Shown here: positions 8,392 through 16,401 of the stretch, one piece after another | Layout of the letters: the number at the start of each line of letters is the position of its first letter | Numbering within the stretch: position 1 is the first letter of the stretch | Assembly (NCBI GenBank): GCA_027030605.1 | Contig: JALVEV010000091.1 | Location: 1-33,928, forward strand | Source of the DNA: Campylobacteraceae bacterium | GTDB lineage: Bacteria > Campylobacterota > Campylobacteria > Campylobacterales > Sulfurovaceae | Direction of reading: 5' to 3' | Length of the DNA: 33,928 nucleotides | The notes under the pieces: generated by a model | Told to the model about the DNA's origin: nothing | What the model saw: the letters and a program-made list of their open reading frames with translations, nothing else | The model's database searches: none | Made by a program: the position numbers and the translations under genes

Positions 8392-9042
8392 ATGTCTCAA
8401 ACACTGTTAACAGCTAAAAATATTGCTCATAAATTTGATTATGAACTATTTACCAATGTCAATTTAGAGGTAAAAGAGAGAGAGAGTATCGCTATTGTTG
8501 GTCGTAGTGGTTCAGGAAAATCAACCCTACTCCATATCTTCTCTACTTTTATACACCCCAACAGAGGTGAGGTTACACTTCTAGGTAAAAATATCTACTC
8601 CTTAAGTGAAGAGAAAACCGAAAAGATACGCCGTTATGACTTAGGAATTATCTTTCAAGCCCACTACCTATTTAAGGGTATGACAGCCTTAGATAATATT
8701 GAGATAGCAACGCTTCTCGCAAATGAGAAGATAGACAACGAACTTCTAGAACGCCTAGAAATCAGAGAACTCATGAAACAGAAGATAGGTGAACTCTCAG
8801 GTGGACAACAACAACGTGTCTCAATCGCTAGAGTTCTCTCCAAAAAGCCTAAAATTATTTTTGCTGATGAGCCTACAGGAAATCTAGACAAAGAGACAGC
8901 TAAACTTGTAATGGATGTTCTTTTGGAGTACATAGAGAGAAACAGTGCAGGTCTTATTTTAGTAACACACGATGCAGAGATGGCAGAGCTTTGTAGCAAA
9001 AGTTTTAAACTAGAGCAGAAAGTACTTAAGGAGATAGTATGA
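8392..9042 (+). CDS. ABC transporter ATP-binding protein, LolD/MacB-like
   Basis: 216 residues with Walker A GRSGSGKST (about 37-45), a Q-loop (IIFQAHYLF), the ABC signature LSGGQQQR (about 134-141), Walker B KIIFADEPTGNLD and the switch His in LVTHD. The size, FQ.H.L and EPTGNLD motifs match the LolD/FtsE/MacB group, which powers lipoprotein release or substrate extrusion at the inner membrane. No LolC/E-type permease is next to it; the only partner is a coupled 38-residue membrane peptide whose start overlaps this stop. Assignment to LolD itself is not secure. Confidence 0.88.
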   Translation: MSQTLLTAKNIAHKFDYELFTNVNLEVKERESIAIVGRSGSGKSTLLHIFSTFIHPNRGEVTLLGKNIYSLSEEKTEKIRRYDLGIIFQAHYLFKGMTALDNIEIATLLANEKIDNELLERLEIRELMKQKIGELSGGQQQRVSIARVLSKKPKIIFADEPTGNLDKETAKLVMDVLLEYIERNSAGLILVTHDAEMAELCSKSFKLEQKVLKEIV

Positions 9043-9155
9043 GTATAGAGGAGATTCTTCTAAAAATCCTTCTTTTTTTTGGGGTCTTTTATGGTGCTAT
9101 TGCTATTACGGCTTTTATTAGTAAGAAGATTCATGAGAGAGATAAAGATAAGTAG
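9039..9155 (+). CDS. 38-residue single-pass membrane protein coupled to the ABC ATPase
   Basis: The ATG at 9039 overlaps the ATPase stop (ATGA) and has AAGGAG at 9028-9033. The product starts MSIEEILLKILLFFGVFYGA, has one hydrophobic helix at about 7-27 and ends in a charged tail (KKIHERDKDK). The coupling, the good ribosome-binding site and the sensible membrane topology support a real gene. A role as a small subunit or regulator of the ATPase is inference. I know no named family for it. Confidence 0.65.
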   Translation: MSIEEILLKILLFFGVFYGAIAITAFISKKIHERDKDK

Positions 9156-9217
9156 TTTATATAGTATATAAAGCTGGATTATTCTATACTTTTAGAATTA
9201 AAACAAGGATATAGATA

Positions 9218-9967
9218 ATGAAAAAAATTTTACTACTACTTTCTCTCTCTTTTAGCATTCTTTTTTCTGCTACACCAAAACAGATTGATGAATACTTGTC
9301 TCTCTCTAAATCAGATAGGTCTCTACTTGAAATTGAACAGATGATTGATCAGATATTACCTGAAGAGACTTCTAAAAATACTGAGTCTATTAAGATAAAA
9401 TTTCGTGAATATTTAGAGAAAAACTTAAGTGAACAAGAGGTTATAGAGTTGAATAAACTTTATAGAAATCCTCTTTTCTCTGTATTAGTTGATATAGATC
9501 CTGATATACCAGAAGAGGAGCTTATGGAGTTTAATCGTACACTTAAAGAGAATCCTCTTTCAACTGAACGTATGGAGTTAAATAATAAAATTCTTGAGGG
9601 AATGTTTGATGAAGAGATAATTGAGTATATGGTTGTAAAGATGCAAAATCTTATGGCTAAACAGTTTGGTATTCCTTCTGATGTTAATTTAACAAAAGAG
9701 GATAAAAAAGAGATGTTATCTTCTATGCAGGAGGAGTTGAAAATTCCACTACTTTACCAAACACAAACATTGAGTTTAGATGAGTTAAAAGAGCTTGAAG
9801 CCTTAAGTAACTCTGCTCTTGTTCTTAAAACTAATAAAGTTGTGCTTCATGCAACATTTTATGCTATGGAAGATTTTTTTCATGATATCGTTCAAAGTAT
9901 GATAAATGAATCAATGAAAGTATTAGGTGTTTCAAATTCTAATAATGCTACTCCTAAAAAAGAGTAA
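9218..9967 (+). CDS. Secreted DUF2059-like protein
   Basis: 249 residues with a clear signal peptide (KKILLLLSLSFSILFSA, cleavage around residue 18). The mature part is helical and acidic. The segment LSEQEVIELNKLYRNPLFSV (about 70-89) resembles the core of DUF2059 proteins, and a weaker second copy is SLDELKELEALSNSAL (about 187-202). It has its own candidate promoter (TATACT at 9184-9189) and AAGGA 8 nt before the start. It ends 6 bp from the convergent lsrK. Function unknown; periplasmic location is likely. Confidence 0.75.
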   Translation: MKKILLLLSLSFSILFSATPKQIDEYLSLSKSDRSLLEIEQMIDQILPEETSKNTESIKIKFREYLEKNLSEQEVIELNKLYRNPLFSVLVDIDPDIPEEELMEFNRTLKENPLSTERMELNNKILEGMFDEEIIEYMVVKMQNLMAKQFGIPSDVNLTKEDKKEMLSSMQEELKIPLLYQTQTLSLDELKELEALSNSALVLKTNKVVLHATFYAMEDFFHDIVQSMINESMKVLGVSNSNNATPKKE

Positions 9968-9973
9968 CATCAT

Positions 9974-11527
9974 CTAAAGACCTGGGGCTTTCCACATACT
10001 TTGGGTCAACCCCTTGTCAACCAGTGTCAACTGACTTTTATAAACCTCTTGCCACTTTTTTTGTAACTCTTGATAGATAACATAGTTATCATGATTTGGA
10101 GTATACTCTCTCTCCCACTGCACCAACTTTTTTGCAGCCGTAGAGATAGAGTCATAAATTCCTACACCAACCCCTGCTGCCATAACACCCCCTAGAGCTG
10201 TTGCTTCGGTTACCTTTGGAATCTTGACTCTACACCCTGTTACATCAGCTAAAATTTGACACCAAAGTTCTCCTTTACTCGCTCCACCTGCAAAGACAAT
10301 TTCATTGACTTTAACACCTGTAAACTCTTGAATCTTTTTCAAATTAATATCGGAGACCATACAAGCATTCTCTTCTAATGCTCTAAACATTGATGCTTTA
10401 TTGCAGATAGTTGGGTCAATAGAGAGATTAATAAAACTTGGACTTGCATGATACCATTTTCCATAATTCATCACATCAGAAAAAATAGGCATAATTCCAT
10501 AGGAGCCAACAGGAACCTTTTTTGCTCTCTCTTCTAAAACTTTATAGGTATCTACTCCTCTTTTTTGAGCTTCAAGTTTTTCTAGGTCACAAAAGGCATC
10601 TCTAAACCAACGCATGATTAAGCCAGAGAAGAATGTAATACCTTCAGCTTGTGAAAGCCCATCAATCACATGAGGATTAATACGCATAGAGATATCTTTA
10701 GGTGGTTGAGTATGGGAGTTAATATTGACTACCTGTTGCCAAAAAGAGCCACCCAAAATAGCAACTTGACCAAACTCTGTTACTCCTAAACCTGCACTAC
10801 CCAACTGAACATCACCTCCACCCATAACCACTTTAGTAGTGCTAGAGAGTCCAGACTCTTCATTAATAACATTACCTATAACTCTACCTGTCTCATAGAC
10901 AGGAGGAAAAATATTATCTTTTAAACCAACCCCTTTTGCCATCTCTTTAACCCATTGACGCTCTTTAAGAGAAAAAATCCCTGTTGTTCCCCCATTGCTA
11001 GGGTCGGTAGCAATAACCCCTGAGAGTTTTGCTAATATCCAGTCACCAATCATTGAGATAGAAGCTACCTGCTCATAGAGTTCAGGCTCATGGTTTTTAA
11101 GCCACAACAGACGAGGTAACGCACCCAAAGCAAAGGTCTGTCCAGAGAGTGCATAAAACTCCTCTTCAACCCCTTCAAAATGCTCTTTAAGGTACTTTAC
11201 TTCATCTGAAGCACGAGCATCAACATTGGCAACAGCCCACAGCTCTTTACCCTCATTGTCATAGAGAACAATCCCCTCACGCATAGAGGTAGCACTTACT
11301 GCAACAATATGTTCAGGCATCAATCCTGCTAATGCTAAAGACTCTTTAATACACTCTTTGGTTAGTTCCCAATTTTTCTGCGTATCAAAACTCATGGAGT
11401 TAGGAACACCCTCAAGCTCTAAATGTGTCCACTCTCGACTCGCTACCGAGAGTTGGTGTCCCTCATCATCAAAAATTACAGCACGAACTGAACCTGTTCC
11501 TGCGTCTATTGCCATTAGGTATTGCAT
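9974..11527 (-). CDS. lsrK: Autoinducer-2 kinase LsrK (FGGY family)
   Basis: 517 residues, the family's usual length. It resembles enteric LsrK almost throughout: YLMAIDAGTGSVRAVIFDDE at the start, SMREGIVLY, VANVDARAS, DPSNGGTTG, VVMGGGDVQLG, GGSFWQQVVN, MRWFRDAFC, GIMPIFSD, PSFINLSIDP and the C-terminal end SMWKAPGL. LsrK phosphorylates the open form of AI-2 (DPD) with ATP in the cytoplasm. The FGGY phosphate-binding loop (DAGTG, residues 8-12) and the second ATP motif (FAGGASKGELW) are present. It is third in the order ABM protein, aldolase, LsrK, separated from the aldolase by a 160-bp repeat array. No lsrACDB importer or lsrR is in the window. Confidence 0.92.
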   Translation of the reverse strand: MQYLMAIDAGTGSVRAVIFDDEGHQLSVASREWTHLELEGVPNSMSFDTQKNWELTKECIKESLALAGLMPEHIVAVSATSMREGIVLYDNEGKELWAVANVDARASDEVKYLKEHFEGVEEEFYALSGQTFALGALPRLLWLKNHEPELYEQVASISMIGDWILAKLSGVIATDPSNGGTTGIFSLKERQWVKEMAKGVGLKDNIFPPVYETGRVIGNVINEESGLSSTTKVVMGGGDVQLGSAGLGVTEFGQVAILGGSFWQQVVNINSHTQPPKDISMRINPHVIDGLSQAEGITFFSGLIMRWFRDAFCDLEKLEAQKRGVDTYKVLEERAKKVPVGSYGIMPIFSDVMNYGKWYHASPSFINLSIDPTICNKASMFRALEENACMVSDINLKKIQEFTGVKVNEIVFAGGASKGELWCQILADVTGCRVKIPKVTEATALGGVMAAGVGVGIYDSISTAAKKLVQWEREYTPNHDNYVIYQELQKKWQEVYKSQLTLVDKGLTQSMWKAPGL

Positions 11528-11547
11528 TTTATTTTCCTATTTTTATT

Positions 11548-11707
11548 GGGCAGACACGGAGGTCGCCCCTACTTAACTCTTAACTCTTAACTCTTAACTC
11601 TTAATTCTTAATTCTAAAAGGTAGACACGGAGGTCGCCCCTACTTAACTCTTAACTCTTAACTCTTAATTCTTAATTCTAAAAGGTAGACACGGAGGTCG
11701 CCCCTAC
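11548..11707 (-). repeat. Tandem composite array: three GTAG-led hairpins spaced by heptamer runs
   Basis: Three near-identical hairpin units lie at 11548-11572, 11620-11643 and 11684-11707. On the minus strand each reads GTAG then GGGCGAC-CTCC-GTGTC-T-GCC(C), an imperfect stem (GGGC/GCCC and GAC/GTC with a bulged T). After each of the first two, the plus strand has TTAACTC repeated 4 and 3 times, then TTAATTC twice, then TAAAA. The two long units thus differ by exactly one heptamer, which suggests slippage. The array fills the gap between the aldolase and lsrK of one operon, so it will be in the message and may set their relative expression. Confidence 0.85.
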
Positions 11708-11710
11708 ATT

Positions 11711-12889
11711 TTATTTATTCCGTAATTTCGCCTGTTCCAACTCCCAATACTCCATAGCAAAACTATCTTCTAATGAAATCGACTCATATCCCCCAAGCCT
11801 ATCGGCTCTCATTACAGCTAACATCGTATGTTCAACAATATCATTAATAATATTTGCCTCTTTCTCATCTCTTCCAATAGAGATAACCCCAAACCTATGA
11901 ACTACAGCATAGTTAGGAGCAGGGTTAAGCATAATCATATCAGGTTTTGCAAAAGTTTCAAAATAGTCTCTATACCCCTCTACAAACTCCTCTAGTGGTT
12001 CATCAATATTATTATCATCAATAATAAGTGGTTGATGTTTAGTACGAATAATATGTTCAGGAGTTAAGACACCACGAGTAGCAAACTCTTCTAAATGAGG
12101 ATTGGAAGCGTAGTTCAGAGCCAGTTGTGTTTGGTTTAACTTTAAAACCACCTCATGCCCCTTAATCGCTTCTATTTTATGCTTAAAATTCTGCATATCA
12201 AAACCCGTAGGTTCGATTTCATCGAACGTCACCTCAGCATTCTCTTTTAAAAAGTTCTCAGCAACAGTTACCGCCTCAATCATCTTACTATAGGATTTTT
12301 TAGCATCATTATCAAAAGTAAAGATTCCATGATTGAGCAAGATAATCCCCTCACAAGCATCCCAATCAAATTCACGTGTCATCTTATATATCTCATGAGC
12401 CAAAATAAACCCTGGCATAATATAAGGCACAATCAAAAAGTTAGGGTAGAGCCTCTCAATATGCTCTCGACCATTAATAGAGTTAGAGATAGTCACCACA
12501 GCATCAGCATGGGTATGGTCAACCACTTTAAACGGAATTAGTGCATGTAAAATTGCTTCAACAGAGGGATTTGGTGCAGAGCTATCAATCATTGCCTCTT
12601 TTTGCCCTCTAACCATCTCTGTATCGCTTAGCTCTTCAAGCTTTGCCATCTCTAAAAGCGTTGACATCTTTACAGGAGAAAACCCCTCAGCCTTTATACT
12701 CACTAAATCCCAACCTGAGCCTTTAACATAGAGTATCTCTTCACCATCAACTTCACTTTTAACAGAGGTATTTCCACCACCATGAAGCACCAACTCATCA
12801 CTGCGTCCAAGCAGATTTGAGGAGTAGACACGCAGTTCTAAATCACTCTTATAGTTACTCGCCTCTTTATCGTTCCATAGATTCTCCAT
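11711..12889 (-). CDS. Class II aldolase (stand-alone aldolase half of the RhaD/bifunctional family)
   Basis: 392 residues of the class II aldolase/adducin fold. Visible are HGGGNTSVK (36-44), a metal site HTHADA with His125 and His127, a further His187 in LLNHGIF, and APNPSVEAILHAL. It resembles the N-terminal half of long bifunctional aldolase/short-chain dehydrogenases (COG3347), but the dehydrogenase half is absent. It sits directly after the ABM gene (TAAATG) and before lsrK. By context its substrate may be phospho-AI-2 or its isomer, taking the place of LsrF; this is inference. A 22-bp REP-like repeat forms codons about 221-228 of this gene. Confidence 0.85.
   Translation of the reverse strand: MENLWNDKEASNYKSDLELRVYSSNLLGRSDELVLHGGGNTSVKSEVDGEEILYVKGSGWDLVSIKAEGFSPVKMSTLLEMAKLEELSDTEMVRGQKEAMIDSSAPNPSVEAILHALIPFKVVDHTHADAVVTISNSINGREHIERLYPNFLIVPYIMPGFILAHEIYKMTREFDWDACEGIILLNHGIFTFDNDAKKSYSKMIEAVTVAENFLKENAEVTFDEIEPTGFDMQNFKHKIEAIKGHEVVLKLNQTQLALNYASNPHLEEFATRGVLTPEHIIRTKHQPLIIDDNNIDEPLEEFVEGYRDYFETFAKPDMIMLNPAPNYAVVHRFGVISIGRDEKEANIINDIVEHTMLAVMRADRLGGYESISLEDSFAMEYWELEQAKLRNK
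12206..12227 (+). repeat. Intragenic GTAG-led hairpin, copy 1
   Basis: The plus strand reads CGTAG followed by GTTCGAT-TTC-ATCGAAC, a perfect 7-bp stem with a 3-nt loop. The whole 22 bp is identical to the copy inside cbiB at 28858-28879, on the other strand. Here it lies in frame in the aldolase gene and encodes about TFDEIEPT on the minus strand. Confidence 0.7.
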
Positions 12890-13183
12890 TTACCCTAATA
12901 CCTCTAACTCATTGGTATATTTATGCTCACAATAAGGCTCATAGCTCGACTTGTAAATTGCATAGTGTTCAGTTGACTTATGTCCCTCTAAAGCCTCTTC
13001 GCTCTCCCAAGACTCATACGCCATAAACTTTCTAGGGTTATCTTTATATTGAAAAATCTCATAGAAAATCACCCCTTTTTCTGCCTTGCTTGGCTCTACC
13101 ATTGCTGTTAATAGCTCTTTCATCTTTGCGATACTTGTCTCATCATCTTTTGCTATAAAGGTTACACGTTTTGTTATTGTCAT
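12890..13183 (-). CDS. ABM-domain protein, LsrG-like (putative phospho-AI-2 isomerase)
   Basis: 97 residues with an antibiotic-biosynthesis-monooxygenase (dimeric ferredoxin-like) fold: KRVTFIAKDD at the start, EKGVIFYEIFQYKDNPRKF, then YESWESEEALEGHKSTEHY. LsrG has the same layout (one strand, helix, then ...Y..W....A...H...H). The start at 13183 follows GGAG by about 8 nt; a TTG at 13201 would place that site inside the gene. It is first in an operon with a class II aldolase and LsrK, which makes phospho-AI-2 processing the best reading. Sequence alone cannot separate it from other ABM proteins. Confidence 0.78.
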   Translation of the reverse strand: MTITKRVTFIAKDDETSIAKMKELLTAMVEPSKAEKGVIFYEIFQYKDNPRKFMAYESWESEEALEGHKSTEHYAIYKSSYEPYCEHKYTNELEVLG

Positions 13184-13243
13184 CTGTTTGTCTCCATTCA
13201 ATATTATTTAAATGGATTATAGCAAATAAAATAAAAATATTAC

Positions 13244-14701
13244 CTAGAGACCTTGTGCTTGAAGAGCTTTTAAGAGCATAATCATACTAGATTTATCTTG
13301 CCCATTAATTATTAATTTATTGGGTTCATAGGTAGCATTAAACCCATAACTACTGTTATTGTCTTGTAACATACCTGTCATTATTGCCATAGCAAGTTGA
13401 CTCTGTACATCTTGTGGGAGTCTATTGACTAAGGCTTTATCTAGTTCAATATTAACATTGAGTTTAATCCAGTTTAGAAGCTCTTGTTGAACTTTCACTG
13501 TTAACTCCTCTATAGTTTTTGGTAGTTGTTCATCACCAATATATTTTACATCAAATGAACCTACACCTTGACCATCATTAATATTAGCGTTTAGGTCAAA
13601 TGTTGTTTTGTCTTTAACTAAAAAGTCTGAAAGAAGTAGAAGCATTTTATTTTCAAACTTGTGTTGTATCTTCATTAACTCTATAAGAGCGTTTTGTCTC
13701 TCCTTTTCATCTTTTGTTGATGATAATTTCTCAATTATTGTTTTCTGTCTTTTTTGAACCTCTTTTACAGTATCTTGAAATGCTAACCAAGCCCCCATTT
13801 TAGTTCCGTTAAGTCCATAGTTTATTGTCATGGTTTTAATAAAGTTCAATTCAGATGGTAGTTTTGTATCTCCTACATTGAAGTCGATTCCAAAGTTAGT
13901 ATCTACCAACTCACTACCACTCTCTTTTATGTGCATAACTGCTTTTACTTTAGCATTTTTAATCTCTTGTGACTCATTTGGATTGTGAAGAGTAAGCTTC
14001 TCTACACCCATAGTAAAGTCTCCTAAATAGAAACCATTGTCAAAAAACTTTGTAATGTTAGCATTTAAAGTTACATTTTCAAGTTTTATCTCTCCCTTCT
14101 CTCCCATTTCACCATAAATACCTTTTGTAAGCATATTCATAGTTCCTGCTAGAGTCTCTCCATCTATTTTGCCATCAATTTTTAAGGGTTCAATAGTAAT
14201 TTTTGTTTGGTTCTCCTCGGCAATAATCTGATTACTTTTAGCTCTGTAATCTATAGTGTTTTGAAAATCAATAAGCATTGTGGTATCAAAAACAATATCA
14301 TCTTTAACTACTTTTTTAAACTCCTCTTTATCAACCAAAAGGTCACTAATCTTTATCTTTGAGTTTATACGACTTGCCCCCACTGAGAGACCATCTTTTA
14401 AGAGTAGAGGACCATTTTCAATCTCATACTCCATAACAATAGGGAGTTTTAAAATCTTTTCTAACTCTTTTTTCATCTCAGAGTTAACAAAGTCTAAAGA
14501 GACTTTTGCATGGGAGGTCATGAAACCTTTCTCAAAAGAGAGTAGTGATATTTTCATTCCGTTATTGGCATAGATTTTATTGGTTTTTTCTACATAGTTG
14601 TTAAGGTACTGTTCCGTATTTTCGCTAACATAGGTAGTAGTTCCTACCCAGAGAGCAGAAGCAACAGCTACAGAAGCTAATATTTTTTTCTTTATAGACA
14701 T
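13244..14701 (-). CDS. DUF945 (YdgA-like) periplasmic/inner-membrane protein
   Basis: 485 residues. A signal anchor (about 6-26, ILASVAVASALWVGTTTYV) is followed by the DUF945 pattern: repeated beta segments, LSFEKGFMTSHAKVSLDF, and a late segment NGTKMGAWLAFQDTVKEVQ. The C-terminus is strongly amphipathic. The family faces the periplasm and its function is unknown. It has its own promoter (TATAAT on the minus strand at 14738-14733) and AAAGGA 9 nt before the start, and is divergent from eptA. Confidence 0.85.
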   Translation of the reverse strand: MSIKKKILASVAVASALWVGTTTYVSENTEQYLNNYVEKTNKIYANNGMKISLLSFEKGFMTSHAKVSLDFVNSEMKKELEKILKLPIVMEYEIENGPLLLKDGLSVGASRINSKIKISDLLVDKEEFKKVVKDDIVFDTTMLIDFQNTIDYRAKSNQIIAEENQTKITIEPLKIDGKIDGETLAGTMNMLTKGIYGEMGEKGEIKLENVTLNANITKFFDNGFYLGDFTMGVEKLTLHNPNESQEIKNAKVKAVMHIKESGSELVDTNFGIDFNVGDTKLPSELNFIKTMTINYGLNGTKMGAWLAFQDTVKEVQKRQKTIIEKLSSTKDEKERQNALIELMKIQHKFENKMLLLLSDFLVKDKTTFDLNANINDGQGVGSFDVKYIGDEQLPKTIEELTVKVQQELLNWIKLNVNIELDKALVNRLPQDVQSQLAMAIMTGMLQDNNSSYGFNATYEPNKLIINGQDKSSMIMLLKALQAQGL

Positions 14702-14822
14702 TTAAATTAATCCTTTAGTGATATTCAAAAAAATTATACTCTTTTAATATGAAGATTAAAGCCTTTAAGAGTGCAATTTAAGATAAAATATCTCTATATC
14801 TTCTATAACCAAAGGATAAGAC

Positions 14823-16388
14823 ATTAAACCTATATCTCAAACTAAACTTATTGTTTTGGTATCGCTATTTTTTATATTTTTTGACAACTACTCTTTCTAT
14901 AAAAATGTTTTTGAAGTCTATCCATTAGAGGGGATGAACATACTCTACCTTATCTCATTGAGTGTTGTTATTGTTGTTTTTAATCTCTTTCTTTTTACAC
15001 TTATCTCTTCCCGATATACCCTTAAGCCTCTACTTATAACGGTACTCATTATCTCTGCTTTTACTAGCTACTTTATGGACACTTATCATGTTATTATAGA
15101 TAAACTTATGATTCAAAATAGCCTACAGACAGACCTAAATGAGTCTTTAGATTTACTCTCTTTTAAACTGCTTCTATATGTTATATTTTTAGGGGTCTTT
15201 CCTGCCTATTTGGTCTACAAAGTCAAGCTTAAACCTCTCTCTTTTAAAGAGACGATGTTCTCTAAAGTTAAAGTACTTTTAGGTTCACTACTCATTATAG
15301 TTTTGTTACTTCTTAGTTTCTCAAAGTTCTATACCTCATTTCTTAGAGAGCATAAACCTCTACGCTACCGTGTAAATCCAACATATTGGATTTACTCTAT
15401 TGGAGATTATATAGCACTTGTAACTAACAGTGGAGAGGTTAAGTTTAAACAGCTTGGTTTGGATGCCAAAATATCACCACCCAATAAGCCTCATAAGTTA
15501 GTAATTATGGTAGTAGGAGAGGCAACAAGAGCTGACCACTTTTCACTAAATGGCTACCAACGAGAGACTAACCCTATGCTTAAAAAAGAGAATATTGTAA
15601 ACTTTAAAAACTTCTACTCTTGTGGAACTTCTACTGCTGTCTCTGTTCCTTGTATGTTCTCTGTTTATGATAGAGGTGACTATAGCTATAAAAAGGGTAG
15701 GGCAGTTGAAAATGTACTTGATGTCATTAACCACACCAAACAAGTAGCCATCTTGTGGAGAGACAACAACTCTGACTCTAAAGGGGTAGCCTTGCGTGTT
15801 CCATTTGAAGATTTTAAATATGGAGACAAAAACAGCATTTGCGATGATGTAGAGTGTCGAGATGAGGGAATGTTAGTAGGTTTAGACAAATACATAGAGC
15901 AACACAAAAACAGAGACATTTTAATAGTCCTACACCAAATGGGAAACCATGGTCCAGCCTACTACAAACGTTACCCAAAAGAGTTTGAGAAGTTTACCCC
16001 TGTCTGCAAAACCAATCAGCTAGAAAATTGTACTAAAGAGAGCATTGCCAACGCCTACGACAATGCCATTTTATATAGCGACTACTTCCTCTCAAAAGTT
16101 ATTGGACTATTAAAAAACTACCAAGATGAGTACGATACTACCATGTTCTACATATCCGACCACGGAGAGAGTTTAGGAGAGAATGGACTCTACCTACATG
16201 GTCTACCATATTTTATGGCACCAGATGCTCAAACTCATGTTGCCTCTTTGATGTGGTTTGGGAAAAATAACCAATATAAAGTAGATGAAGAGAAGAGTTA
16301 TTCACAAGATAATCTTTTTCATACGCTGTTGGGGTTGTTTAATGTCAAGAGTGAGGTTTATGATGAGGGGATGGATATTTTGAGGTAA
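14823..16388 (+). CDS. eptA: Lipid A phosphoethanolamine transferase, probable ATT start
   Basis: Inner-membrane enzyme that transfers phosphoethanolamine to lipid A or other periplasmic glycans. Five N-terminal transmembrane segments precede a periplasmic sulfatase-like domain with GEATRADHFSLNGYQRETNP (nucleophile Thr about 235, with the metal-ligand Glu two residues before), HQMGNHGPAYY, and SDHGESLGENG. The first ATG-like codon in frame is a TTG at 14856 with no ribosome-binding site, and starting there would cut the first membrane helix. The frame is open back to 14820, and AAAGGA (14811-14816) is 6 nt before ATT at 14823, giving an N-terminus KPISQTKLIVLVSLFFIFFD of the usual family form. 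I therefore place the start at ATT. Activity predicts lower affinity for cationic peptides. Confidence 0.85.
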   Translation: MKPISQTKLIVLVSLFFIFFDNYSFYKNVFEVYPLEGMNILYLISLSVVIVVFNLFLFTLISSRYTLKPLLITVLIISAFTSYFMDTYHVIIDKLMIQNSLQTDLNESLDLLSFKLLLYVIFLGVFPAYLVYKVKLKPLSFKETMFSKVKVLLGSLLIIVLLLLSFSKFYTSFLREHKPLRYRVNPTYWIYSIGDYIALVTNSGEVKFKQLGLDAKISPPNKPHKLVIMVVGEATRADHFSLNGYQRETNPMLKKENIVNFKNFYSCGTSTAVSVPCMFSVYDRGDYSYKKGRAVENVLDVINHTKQVAILWRDNNSDSKGVALRVPFEDFKYGDKNSICDDVECRDEGMLVGLDKYIEQHKNRDILIVLHQMGNHGPAYYKRYPKEFEKFTPVCKTNQLENCTKESIANAYDNAILYSDYFLSKVIGLLKNYQDEYDTTMFYISDHGESLGENGLYLHGLPYFMAPDAQTHVASLMWFGKNNQYKVDEEKSYSQDNLFHTLLGLFNVKSEVYDEGMDILR

Positions 16389-16401
16389 AAATATTTATTT
16401 C

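Noticed and set aside
11573..11683. Heptamer runs as a possible CRISPR array
   Set aside because: Units are 7 bp with no spacers, and the intervening hairpins are repeats themselves; no cas genes.
12207..12227. GGTTCGAT resembling a tRNA T-arm
   Set aside because: No acceptor, D or anticodon arms around it, and it lies within an intact aldolase frame; the same 22 bp recurs in cbiB as a hairpin repeat.
15546..15919. Antisense frames within eptA
   Set aside because: Shadows of a gene with clear conserved motifs on the plus strand; no start signals.
14856..16388. eptA starting at TTG 14856
   Set aside because: No ribosome-binding site and it removes part of the first membrane helix; ATT at 14823 fits better.
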